DNA of 64,000 nt from Neospora caninum Liverpool (taxonomy: Eukaryota; Apicomplexa; Conoidasida; Eucoccidiorida; Sarcocystidae), in the NCBI RefSeq assembly GCF_000208865.1, contig NC_018397.1:4617748-4681747 (forward strand). Reading direction: 5' to 3'. How positions within the stretch are numbered: the first letter of the stretch is position 1; each line of letters begins with the position of its first letter. Below are positions 1 through 11,406 of the stretch, in pieces. Position numbers and translations under genes: made by a program. The notes beneath the pieces were generated by a model, which was given only the letters and a program-made list of their open reading frames with translations, was not told the DNA's origin and made no database searches.

Positions 1-148
1 GTAGAGAAGAGAGAAACAAAGAGAGAAGGAAAGGGAAAGTAGAGAAGAGAGAAACAAAGAGAGAAGGAAAGGGAAAGTAGAGAAGAGAGAAACAAAGAGA
101 GAAGGAAAGGGAAAGTGGAGAAGAGAGAAACAAAGAGAGAAGGAAAGC
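1..148. repeat. 38-bp purine-rich tandem repeat, about four copies
   Basis: A GA-rich unit of 38 bp starts at positions 1, 39, 77 and 115. The last copy has one early substitution (gtagag to gtggag) and breaks down after about 148. The array probably continues left of the window. It lies at the 3' side of the minus-strand coiled-coil gene. Read on the minus strand it is a pyrimidine tract. Confidence 0.9.
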
Positions 149-454
149 GGCGAACGCAGAGATAGGCTCTTCGACCTTCGCCCTCGTACTGCTGCTCCCT
201 CGGTACGGGGGGGCTGTTCAAAAGAAGAAGGCGGAAGGCAACTATCCAGCGAGAGGCCAACGTCAGAAAAGCAAAAATCACTTGCGACATGAGCACGATC
301 GACGCATACGATTAAAGCCGCACACAAGCCGACATGAAGACTTCTCTCCTTCCTTTTCGTCGCCTGACTGCTGTTCTAAACACAGGATGAGAACTTCACT
401 TTCGTTTTTCGCGGCCATTCGACGGTGATGGGAGTGACAGAGACAGGGCGTTAC

Positions 455-3400
455 CTTTCTCTCTCCTTCCGATGTCGTTCTTCACTGGCTTCCTGCTGTC
501 TCTGAAAGTCGCCCAACAGAGCGACGAGAGCCCCATGTTGTTCAGCTGTCTGCTTCTGCTGCGTCTTCAACTCGTCCTCCATCGCTTTCAGAGTCACCTC
601 CCGTTCTGCTCTCTGGTCAAAGACGCAGAAACGAATAGAAAGCAGAAAAAACACAAAGCGGCCCCCGTAAAGTCGCTTCAGGTTATATATATATATATAT
701 ATATATATGCATATCTTTATATATCCCTATGCAGATGCTTGTTGTAAAGCAAGACACAGCTTACAGATGTACGCACACTCAATGTGCGGATACATCTACG
801 CAGATTTTTCCTATGCATCGCTTACACGTGCATGCAGATACATCGCTACAGCTCCGTTTTTTCAGTTGTATCTACGTGTGAACCTGGATGCGTATCGACC
901 TAGGGACGGGCCTGTACTCAATCGGACAGAAACGCAGTGCCCCTACGTGCAGACAAACTTTAAACGTGTGCGTGCAAATGTAACTACGTGCAAATATACC
1001 TCCACTTATCGGCTTACATGGCATGCACACCTAAGTTATATATATATATATATATATATACATACCTGAAAATCAAGTTGTTGTCTGCCCTGCGTAGACT
1101 CTTCGCTTAGGCGTTCCGTGATGAACTTGATGGACTCGGCTGAGGATTCTACGTGACGAAGAAGAGCGCAGATGTCCCCCTGAGATGTTGTCTAGAAAAA
1201 GTTCAAAGAGCCACACGGGAGAAGCGTCCGCGATCATTTCCTCAGGGACTCGTGTTGCCCCTATTTTCAAATTTTCTCTAGTCTTGTTTTTTTTCGCACG
1301 GCTGCAGGTCGGTTGCTCATTCTCGTTCTCGCTCCCTGCCTTTCTTTGTGGAGTTCTTTCCTCCTCTCCCTGCCTTTCTTTTAGGGACTTCTTTCCTCCT
1401 CTCCCTGCCTTTCTTTTATGGATTTCTTTCCTTTTTTGCCGTATCGCCTTGTATACATCCTTGTTCCTCGGTGTTGCTCCGCTGCTTCGGCTTCTGTTCC
1501 TTCCGTATTCCGTGTCGCAGGTTCGTTTTTTCTGTTTTCCCTTTCTGCCTGTCTCGCTCTTCCTGAAGCACTGTTCTCCTCTCTGTCTCCCTTTATCAGC
1601 ATCCCTGTTCGCAACCGGTCTCCGTTTCCTTCATATGGGGACGTATAACCCGTCTGGTTTCCGCCCCGTCGTGTCCACCTCTGTTCTTCCGTTGTCTCGC
1701 CTCCGATTTCTTCTCTTCCTTCCTTCCTATTTCTGCTTCTCTTTCTGTTTTGTTCTCCTCTCTCACTTGCTGCCGCAGGCGGGCAAGGTCATCTTCATGG
1801 CTCTTCTTCAGTGCCTCCATCTCCCGCTTCATTTTTTTCTCCAACTCCTTCACCTCCATTTGTCGTTTTTTCTCTCCATCTTCCATGGCCTTTTCGACTT
1901 CCTTCCGCTTCTTCTTCTCTTCCTCCTCTAACAGACTGGTCATCTGTTTCTCGATCCGCCTGCGCTCCTGTTCTTGGTCTTCCTCCAGCGTTTGCAATGC
2001 TGTCGCAAACCGGCGGCTCTCATTTTCCCGGTGAGACTCCAAGCTGCTCAAAGAAGGAAGCAGGGAACGCAACAAGAAGCAAACATTCAAAGAGGAACAG
2101 AGGCTGTGGCATGAAAGAAAGAGAGCTGAGGAGCAGAAACTCGAGCGGGCTCGACGCTGGAAAGAGCGGCCGAACAGCAGAGAAGGCCTCGCGCGAAGAT
2201 CTCGCATGAAGACCACGACAGGCAATAGCAATGAGAAAGTGGAAGGAAAGAGAAGGGGCGACACAGAGAACACTGCGGTTCCTGTTCCATGCTCGGATAT
2301 TTTCCCTTCACTCAGAGGCACGTCAGTTGGAGGGCGGTGTTTTTCGCCCGGCGGCGCCACTCCCCCCACTACCCCGTTTCTGTGCTCTTTCCTTCGTCCT
2401 CTCCAGTTTTTTTTTTCGCCGCTGCTGTCCACTCTCCTGTCTCTCCCACTTTCGTTTCGTCTCTCTGCCTGCTTGCTGGCCTTCGTACCGCGAAACTTCG
2501 TCTTGAAGACTCCGGTTTTGTATCTCGAGGCGGTTTTTCTCGCCCTCCCACTGTGCTCTCTCGGCAGCCATTGCCCGTTTATTCGACGCCTCAGAGGCCC
2601 GTAACTCAGACTGAAGACGTTGCTGCAAGAGCTGCTTCTCCAGGTGGAGTTTCCGGTTCTCGGCTCTGGTGGTGCGCACACAGACGCACGCGAAACAAGG
2701 GCGGAAACATGGAGAGGGAGATATCTGAGCCAAAATCAAACGCAAAAGAGAGGAGCCAGGGACGAACGAGGACAGGGCGAGGCAAGAGCTGGCAACAGAG
2801 GAAGAGAGGAGATTAGCGGGGAACGAGCGAGAGGACAGAACACGCCGAGCACAAAAAGCGAGACGCGTGACAAAAATGCAAAAAGAAGGCACCGCCCAGA
2901 GTCAGGAGAACCTTTAATGTTGGAAGGCTGATTAGGTGAAGCTATTTTTCTACCGGGGGACGAAGCCGGCAACATTCCGAATTGTGATCCACGACTCGGA
3001 CACACAGGAGACACGATAATCTCTTGAAAACCGCATCCACAACGCCAAAGGCTCATGCCAACATCTGGCATCGTGCGGCATGTCTGCTGTAGTCGCTGTT
3101 CCATAAAAACGCCCCTCATGCCTAGGCGATTCCCTGTTTCTCCCTGTCAGCTCTCACGGTCGATATAGAAAGCTGAAACCCGTCCTGAGCAGTTGCAATT
3201 TGTGTCCTTGCAGAGCGCCCTGTGCTATGGCCCTTGCCTGCCGCAGCGTCCCTCGTTTTTCACTCTTCTCTCACCTCAGATGCTCGATTTGCAAGTCCTT
3301 CGAAGTTTCCCGGTCCACCGCAGCTGCAGCGGCGTCGGCGGCTGCGGCGGCAGCGGCCTCGGCGGCGGCGGCTCCGCGGGCGGCTTCGGCGGCTGCAGCC

Positions 3401-6400
3401 GCAGCGATACTCGAGATTTCGTTGCTGGCGTCGCTGGTGGTTTTTTCGTTTCTCTTGCGAACGCCGTACCGTTTACATCTTTCGGTCCCTCGTTCCTCTT
3501 CGCGACACAGAGGCGACAACTTGGCAGACAAATGCGGAGATTTCCCGCTGCGTCCAGCTGACGTCGCGGGCGGGGCGGCAGACTGGTGACTGCGGTTGGA
3601 GAGAGCGTCTTTCTCGTGTTGGCGAGATGAAGACGAAGAAAGAGAGAGAGTGTGGAAGGCAGACGAGGCGGAGGGGACTAAGACTTCGCCCTCTTCCAAG
3701 GACCTGTGTGGCGGGAAAGCGGTCTCTTGGCTCTTGGTTGGCTTACGGTCGCCTTTTCGGCGCGAAAAGCCGTCGCCGGAGTCTGTGTTGTGGGATTCGC
3801 AGTGAAGAGCTGCTTTGCTCGCTGCAGCGCCGAGGAGAGGACGAGGCGACTGCTCCTGCGCGTTTCCGGTGCCAGGGATAGACGATGACAGGGAACAATG
3901 AAGAGACTTCCGGGCCGACGTTGCCAGAGGAGAAGTGGGGGGGTCGTTCTTGGGCAAGTCCCGAGGCGAGACGCACAGGGAAGAAGAGGATGGGGGTTGA
4001 GGAAGTCCAAGTGAAAGAATCACGTCAAGTTCGGAGTCGCCCTCAGTCAAAGCAGAGATAAGAGACGCCTGCTGGGTACTATTGGCGCGACTCGTCTGCA
4101 GAGGAGTGAAGGAGCGAAACCGCAAAAGAGCAGCTAACCAGTGCGAACCATAAACACCGAAAGCCGGATGGTGCCAGAGAAGCGTGGGAACATCAGAGAA
4201 AGGCGCATGAGCATGTGGGAACAAAGAAGCAGTCTTGACGGCAGTTGCCATTTCTTCTCCCTCGGGAGAGGCACCCTTGGCAGAAGGGGGAGACAGCGGT
4301 GGGAGGACACCGCCGGAAGGGACGGTCGTGTGTACGGACTGTTCCCAGAACACGAAGAAGATACAGGCAAGCACACACGTGGAAAAAACAGATAAAACGA
4401 GAAACCTCGGCCGGACACGTAACTGTCTTTGCAGACCAGAATATCAGATGCTACCAATAGGATGCAGCTAGACGCAGTCCACGGCCAGCGTGCGACGACG
4501 AGGGGACATAAACGCCGCCTCTCGATTTGCAAAGTCATTTACCGAGGACAACGGCGTCATGGTGACGGGTTTGTCCTCGTGTACCACACAGCTCACAACG
4601 CGTGTATGGACAGACAGAGATGAATGAAGCGTCATCGGGGAGAACGGGAGGGTGAGGAACTTACCTGTCGCTTGATCGAGAGACTCCTAGACCCAGAGCG
4701 GCAAGCTCTACTGCCTCGTCCGTTGTCGCTGTCCAGTGTCTTTTTCTCTCCCTCGTTTGCTCGAGACGGATCCAGCTGTGGAGAGAGAATACCCTGCGAA
4801 GCGGCAAGCTGGGGGGAAGGATCGCTCAGAAACCCGCGAGGCAAAGGCCGTTCCTACATGACAGGATATAAACGAAAGAGTACAGAGAGGAGAGCGGGAA
4901 AACAAACACAAGTATAGACGGTCGCACTCGCCACTGAGGTGAAATAGCAGCCGTGAAACAGGGGATTCAGGCCGACAGATGAGGATGTGGACTTTGAACA
5001 GCCGGAAAGGGTGAAGAGTGGATTTTCCCCCCATCGTCCTATCGACAGCATCTCTTCAGGGAGAGCGTACAATGGAGCACGGCCTCATCACTGAGCACGG
5101 CCCTCTTTATGTTAAAAACTCTGATGTCCGTCGGTTGTGGACCAAAGGTTCTTGAAGGTTCTGTATTATCAGTGTAGTTCCGTTTATTCATCTCATCTTG
5201 TCGGTTGAAAGTGGTGCCACCTATCGAGCGTCTTGTGCTCCCGGACAGTCCACAAACTTCTTTCTGGTGAGTAGATACAGCCGCTCCGCAACATCTCAGG
5301 GCGAAGTGTCTCGCGAGCACAGAAAGCCGCTACACCATGAAGAAGAGAACAGGGGAGAGAAAGGATCTGTGAAACACCTCCGACCATCTTACTGTCGAGG
5401 AGCGTTTGGGCTCATTCGAACGCGGATCTTGGTCTGGAGCGAGGGGCGTGTCTGGCGAAGGATAATAATACAAAGTATTATTATACTTTGTAAACACCAA
5501 CCGACACATCTTAGTGAGACGAGGAATGAAGCGCGTAAACAAGGGGTAAAGCTAAAGAAGGGAACGAAAATTTTCACGGTATCTCATAATAGGAGGGGAC
5601 CTGCGCGACGAAACGCCCAGGCACCATGGTCCCCCTCCTTCTGTGCCGCATGGTGTCAGATGGCTCTTTTGTATCTTACAGAGGTGGTGATGTGGAGCGC
5701 CGTGTCCCTCCTTAGGTTCATCACTCTTCCGAGAGGCGTCTTGGGCTGCCTGCACGAGACTGCGTGTTAGGAGAGATGCCGTGGCTGTTGGAGTGCCTCG
5801 CGCACGCTCGGTTCGACTCTGAGTTGCGGCATCTGACGGCTGACATTTTCTTCCTTCGGGGAGCAGAAGGGCGAGATCATCGTCATTAAAACCGCTTGTG
5901 GCGGCTCTCTCTTCCGACCCGCCTTGGCGAGAAGCAGACAGCCTCTGCTGGGATAGTGGAGTCGCCGCCATGTTCGATTCTTTTTCATCTGGCCGTAGCG
6001 GCAGAGGGGAGGAGGGACAACTGTTCTTCGGTGGAGATGCCGCAGGGTCCGTCGCATGTGACCGTCGTGAACCAGGAAGAGGAGACTTGGCAACCTCGAC
6101 GCTGGCGAGTGGCGCTTGTGATGGACTGACAGGCAGAAGGCCAGCTGCACGTCCCGCCGCTGCTGGGGTCCGAATGACAGTTCGAGGGCTCTGGGCGGCG
6201 GAGAGAGGTAACGGAGTGCTAGTAGAAAACTTCAGAGAGACTGAACTGGATGCATCGTGGTTGAGGGAGGACGAAGAATGGAGGGCCGACGGGGCTAACT
6301 GCGTGCTCATACGGCCAGCACTCAATCGCGCTGGCGTCCCGGGTTTCTTGTCAGGAAGAACGTCGGTGAGATCCTGGAGAAGAGCGTCCACGTTGATTCG

Positions 6401-6412
6401 ATCCTCAGACAC
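455..6412 (-). CDS. Coiled-coil protein with Ser/Pro-rich N-terminal half, FBF1-like? (partial)
   Basis: Exons read on the minus strand are 6412-5680, 4853-4665, 4095-3275, 2665-2489, 2043-1767, 1191-1066 and 612-455. From 4853 onward every junction keeps phase (for example AG+A rebuilds Arg at 3275/2665, CG+C rebuilds Arg at 2489/2043). The first exon is disordered, Ser/Pro/Ala-rich, and holds short acidic-hydrophobic motifs such as NVDALLQDLTDVLP and FNDDDLALLLP. The 4095-3275 exon ends in polyalanine. The last four exons encode an almost continuous Lys/Glu/Arg coiled coil. Architecture and the C-terminal coiled-coil pattern recall Fas-binding factor 1, a transition-fibre protein of basal bodies; this is inference only. 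The 5680/4853 junction is out of phase as drawn, so a small exon is missing there. The true start lies upstream of 6412. An extra 3' exon beginning at 213 is possible. Confidence is high that this is a gene and low for its function. Confidence 0.75.
683..708. repeat. (TA)n microsatellite
   Basis: A run of about 13 TA units inside the intron between the 1066-1191 and 455-612 exons of the minus-strand coiled-coil gene. A second TA run of about 12 units lies at 1037-1060, directly beside the 5' splice site of the same intron. Confidence 0.95.
1037..1060. repeat. (TA)n microsatellite abutting a splice donor
   Basis: About 12 TA units. On the minus strand the exon ends CAG|GTATGTA and runs straight into this tract, so it occupies the first bases of the intron. 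Confidence 0.95.
5462..5491. repeat. Two overlapping, mutually exclusive perfect hairpins
   Basis: A 10-bp arm at 5462-5471 pairs perfectly with 5475-5484 around a 3-base loop. An 8-bp arm at 5470-5477 pairs perfectly with 5484-5491 around a 6-base loop. The two structures share bases and cannot form together. The element is AT-only except for the C/G pairs. It lies in the intron between the 5680-6412 and 4665-4853 exons. Function is unknown. Confidence 0.8.
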
Positions 6413-9400
6413 CTGAGAATAAACACCGTTGAGCCAAAATAAAGAACAGCCTGTTCGCCTGAAGTATCTGCAGAAAGACACGAATCACACACGTGGCCTC
6501 CGTTCGCGTGCTCGCCCCTCCGTCCGGACCCCCGGTCGTTCAACACGAGATCGTCAGTGTCGCAGTTAATATATTAGGCTTTACATAAAAAAGAGAGATT
6601 GTTACTCTGCCTAGCTCGACTGTATGTGCAAGAAAGGCTTCTGGAGCAACACAACAATAAGCATACACATGTGACTATTTTATACAAACCGACGAACGAA
6701 CTCCAGCCAAGTGGCTCAAAAAAAACACAAGCAACACCTCAGAAGAATGCAACAGGGATGCACAAATCCGTGGGTACAGAAATTTGCTTTCTCGCACCAC
6801 TTCGGATCATTCCAGCATCCGACTGCCGTTGTTCCTCCCCAATCCCATTGGCAATACGGGCCGACAGGAGCATATATCCACATTTTGGATAAGACCGTTT
6901 TTCCCCTCACCCCGTGGGGACATATCGTCCCGTAACAAACGAAGACAGACATTTGACGGTTGGTGCCGGTAAAGGTGACAAAACGCAATGCTTATTCCAG
7001 CCCCTTTACATATAAACGGACACGGAAGTCATTGCCGTTCAACAAACTTGCCTCCCTGAATACGAAGACACGCGGATAGCGTTTTCGTCACTATAATATA
7101 TCTCTGACGTTTTTGCGGTAGTTTCGGATGTTTCCCCGCAAACCATGCGTCATCTATGCCATGGCGTTTTTCCGTGCCTTTCTCCTGCGCAGCAGCGAAG
7201 ACTTACGCCATTCCTGGTAGTTGTGTCACTCTGTAAACGCAGATTGTCGTCAGCAACCTTCATAAGCGGCTGTGTACCTGCACACACGGAGACAAATTGC
7301 AATGCATTCCAGCGTACGCTCATGCTTTTTCTACAATCGCTGGGTCGTAGTTTCCACTTGATGGTGGAGTCCCGCGCGGGGCGAAGCTGGAGCAAGTGCC
7401 TTACTTCGGACTTTTTTGGCGCCGCTTTCGACTTTCTGGTTTTCTGGCTCAGCCACGCCGGGCACAGCGCTCGTCTGCGAGGCAACCACTTTTAACAAGG
7501 ATGACTAGAATCGGCGATCATCCGGTTTTCAGCTAGAGACTGTCATTCACGCAGGACATCAGCAGGACGCTCTCTGCACCAGTGAGCACAGTGGGTGTGT
7601 GAGCCGATCGGTGGCTCCCTTCTTTGAGAACCGAAATGATGAACCGTAGACGCTTTGCTGAGAGTGTGTCCACAGAAGGCGTTGAAGGCAATCAGTCATT
7701 TGTGTAGCTTCCGTACCCATACTCTCGACGCATAACCCGCACGGCCACCGCACAAAAGCTGACACAGGGATCTTGCCTAGACCCTGGATCTCGGTAAAAC
7801 CATGTGGCGAGCATCGGTAAGGCTGTAGTCAGAGACGGGTGTGCCCTTGCTCAACAGTACCGTGACCGTTTTCACGATTGCAAATTACTCATGAGGGACA
7901 GCCGCGGGTATTCCAACACCTGAGCTTGTTTCCTATTCTCTAGCGGTAGCGGTCCGCTGCTCGTGCTATCGTCGACGTCTGCTGACGAGAAATACTATTT
8001 CGTCACTGTGCCTCCAGTCCACTCAGTGACAAATAAGGGGAAACGGTGCCATTGTAACCCACCAGAGGAGAGGGGATTTCTTCCGTTGCAAATTTTGCGC
8101 TTCTCAGCCTGGCACTGGCTGCCCGTCGGATATTCCCGAGAGGGGTGTTACTGGAAAGCAGGGCGTCCAAGGCATCTCCTTCGGCCAAGTTTTCCGTAGG
8201 GCAGCGACGGATCTGATGTGGAGCACACAAAACTCACATACAAAAACCAGTCCATCGGGGCCTGACGCTGTCCCGTCAGCCAACAGGCGAAGCTTGCAAC
8301 CCTGCTTCACTTTCTGCCCATCGACCGAGACTGTCGTAGGTGGACGTGGGTTGCTGCCCATGGGAGGGTCATGTTCTCCACAAACCAGTCAATCGAGAAC
8401 CTCTTGTGGTGCAGCCCCGCACCTGCAACACAAATAGCTACCAGGATCATGACTACCACTCCTCTAGATAACTCTTCGGGTCGAGCTTTGTAAGGCTGTG
8501 GATCCTGGGAAGACGGTGGTCACGGGGGACTGGTGAACCGTTATGTCAGCATTATCGTTGTCACGTATTGCGATCAGCCTTCCGCTGAATCCGCAGAGGG
8601 CATGTTCTTCGAAAAAGATCGTCTTTAATCAGGGGGATCCTTGACAAGGCAGCGTGGAAAACGGGGCTGAGTGAGTTCGATCCAGAGTCTGATCGGCGAG
8701 TCTTTCCTCGACGCGGGAGCTTTATGCCTTCTCTTCTTTCAGCGACTCACTGGTACGTTGAAGAGAAATAGCTGCATTCCACGGTGTGTCTTCTCTGAAT
8801 CTATCTGTTTCCAATGCATCGTTTACCATACTCCCAAAAAATAGCTGACCCAGCTTAGTCCGCAGTCGCCCGCTTGGTGTGCACCGTAGATTTTTACTGC
8901 TTTGGCTGTCTTTAAACAGACACGAGCGTTATATCCAGTGCGACCACACATATGACTACAAGGACCCTTAGGTGGCTAAGCTGTGAGACACGCACACTTA
9001 ACAGAGGGCTAGCACAGCATATGTGGGGCGAGGAAGTGTGGAGTACAAACAACTTACACCCGCGCCTAGTGTGGCTTTGTGAAATTCCTTTGCTGTCTCG
9101 TCGCCATGAGGACCGCTGTCCCCTCTTGACAACCTCGGAGTGGCTGGCATTGGTCTAAGGCGAAGAAGAGCTGCAAATAATCTCGCCCTATGGAGCCTCA
9201 GACACGATCCTGGTCAGCACGGCCAAGTGTGAATGCAACATCCCTGGAGTATTTTCGGGCAATGCGACCCGGGGAACAACCCTCACTGAATCTGGTTTGA
9301 AGAGGAAGAAAGGTACAAGCACAGGTAGCCCTTTCCGTGCTTTTTCTCTTGAACGGTATTTCGAGCCCCATAATGAGCGTTGTTAGTCAGCGAAGAGCTT

Positions 9401-10416
9401 ACGGATTCAGTTCGTGAACGGTGAACACGCGTGCATCTCTGCTGCGGCCCCCACAGTCTAGGGCTGAGGGCCAGCTGGTTGCTGACGGGAGGCGCCTCGA
9501 GGCGCATATTAAAAATGCTTGAACTGTATCCCCCCGTACGAGTATTTCCTTTTCGTGCAGAACAACCATTGTAAGGTAGAGATGCGACAGAACATTCTGG
9601 AAGAACGGTAAATCTCGTCGGAACGGAGTTACGAGATAAAACAGAAGGCACTGATCAGCTGCCAGCGTTGTCGACGGACCGCCACACCCCATCGCCACTA
9701 CCCAAATATGCTATTTGCATGCTGTGTTTCGGTCGACCGTAGAACCCATGGGAAGTAAACTAGCGGCGAGAGGTTTTTTCCGGAGGACTGGCTGGGAAGA
9801 AGTGACACTACAGAACACGCCGAGTGTTGTAATTTCTTCCTGGCCGCAGTGGCAGCGAATTCCCACGCTAGTATCTGGCCCAGTTTTGCTGCTTCACTTG
9901 ATCTGTCTAGGTTGCAGAAAGGTCATCACTACATTCTTGCCTGATAGATCTCCGAGATAGCCAATAATGCGCGAAACGTTCTTACGCTACAGAGGGTGTT
10001 GCCTTCTCCAGTTCACAAGAGTTCCTTGTAGTGTTTCATTGCGACAGACTCCGCGCTCATGGACAGCCATGTTAGCCACCTCGGGGCCTGCCAGTGGAGG
10101 AGATCAATCAACAACCTGTTCCAGAGTTCATGCCAAACGGCACGGGTAGGCTCACAGAAGGGCTTCTGGCCCTTGGTGAAATCTTCATGCCCACGTCGCA
10201 ACAGAGAAAGGCCGTACAGTAATTGCGTTGGTCAGTGCATTTCACGGCGGAGCAGGAGATGCATGAGTTATAGAAACGGACCTGCCAAATACAAGTACTC
10301 TCTGCACGTGATCCGATTTCCGTTCAGCCTGCACAACGGTCGGGCTCGCTGCCTCTATGTTACTCAGCGGTCGATTCGGAGAATACGCTGTTTTTCGGCT
10401 GGCCCATAAAAGAGTC
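6413..10416. other. Gene-poor interval, 4 kb
   Basis: No ORF here shows a recognisable domain, coding-like composition or good splice context. A possible short minus-strand exon near 7415-7484 has an acceptor-like and a donor-like end, but its phase does not connect to the 6412 exon. The missing 5' exons of the coiled-coil gene probably lie here. I see no tRNA or rRNA. Base composition is more even than in the neighbouring coding blocks, which are rich in polypyrimidine. Confidence 0.5.
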
Positions 10417-11406
10417 TCAGAAAAGAAGGGTGAAAGAAGCCGCGGCTGAACAGAGGCAATGCAGAACCACTAGCGGGACGCTGCCAGCGGTCACACCACT
10501 TTTTGTAGACGAAGGTTCGAAAACGACAGTCTCTATCGCTTCCTCTCCTCGGATACACGCGAGTGAAAATGCCGGGCAGGCCGGTGCCCTAGGAAAGAGA
10601 ATCGTCACTCCGCTGTGCAAACCATACCCGATTACCTCAGCCCGACTGTAGGCAGCCCGTATGGGGAGCGAAACAATGCACGCGGGTGACTTCCCCGCAC
10701 AGACCGTGGGCGTACTCATCTGGTCGGGAGAGTAAGCTCTGTGTCGCTGTGGGTCGCCGGTGTGGTCTGTTCGTAGCTGCTGTACTGGGGAGACACGACC
10801 CGTACGGCATTTGATATATACAGAGTCGTTCGCCGCGAGGTTGACCGTGTGCGTTTTTGTCTCTTCCGCATGAAGATCGAGAACCAATGACGGTTCTTTA
10901 GCATGGAAACTTGCCTGGGCAAAAGGTTTCCCTGTTTCTGTATCGCGGCAAAGGAGGCTGAAGGTCGCCGGGGAGAGTGGCCGATCCGGGAACGAGAGTT
11001 CCATTCTGTGTCCGTCACTATTCACGTACGCCGTGGACTCTGGAATCAAAGCCGAAGCTGTCTCTTGCTCGTCAACGTTGCACATCCTTTCGCCGGAGCA
11101 GAAAACCTGGGCATCAGCTGCAGAACCTCCTTTCGATACGATACTGGCTTCTGGTGGGCAGACAACTTCAATTGTCATCGACGGGTACACCTGTACTCGA
11201 GACAGCGATGGAAGCCGCGCTTTTCCTTCGGTCGGTGGAGTAGAAAGATGTATTGACAGCCGTTCGTAGAGAGCTGATGTGTTTCGGGTGACCAGCGACA
11301 ACGTAATCAATACCAACGCAAGGCATGTCGGCCGAAACAGACACCGACAGCTGAGGCGAGGATGCCAGACACCACGGTCGATAGAGAGACCGCACGACAG
11401 CGCCAT
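10417..11406 (-). CDS. SRS-like surface protein, signal peptide and GPI-anchor signal
   Basis: A single-exon ORF of 329 residues starts at an ATG with G at +4. A hydrophobic segment at about residues 28-45 (CLALVLITLSLV) is a likely signal peptide. The last 20 residues (SVPLVVLHCLCSAAASFTLL) end at the stop without a charged tail, behind small residues, as expected for GPI attachment. Between them are two cysteine-spaced domains of about 120 residues. Each has an early Cys after a beta-like stretch, a central C-x(3-6)-C pair, and a late Cys in a segment like FSLLC or FSLAC. This order and the 300-400 residue size fit the SAG1-related-sequence (SRS) family of coccidian surface adhesins, usually one- or two-exon genes. 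The sequence is divergent, so another small GPI-anchored Cys-rich protein is possible. It stands alone, not in an SRS tandem array. Confidence 0.72.
   Translation of the reverse strand: MALSCGLSIDRGVWHPRLSCRCLFRPTCLALVLITLSLVTRNTSALYERLSIHLSTPPTEGKARLPSLSRVQVYPSMTIEVVCPPEASIVSKGGSAADAQVFCSGERMCNVDEQETASALIPESTAYVNSDGHRMELSFPDRPLSPATFSLLCRDTETGKPFAQASFHAKEPSLVLDLHAEETKTHTVNLAANDSVYIKCRTGRVSPVQQLRTDHTGDPQRHRAYSPDQMSTPTVCAGKSPACIVSLPIRAAYSRAEVIGYGLHSGVTILFPRAPACPAFSLACIRGEEAIETVVFEPSSTKSGVTAGSVPLVVLHCLCSAAASFTLLF

Noticed and set aside
8660..8700. Sequence resembling a tRNA T-arm (GAGTTCGATCC)
   Set aside because: The flanking bases do not pair as a T-stem, and no acceptor stem or D-arm can be drawn around it.
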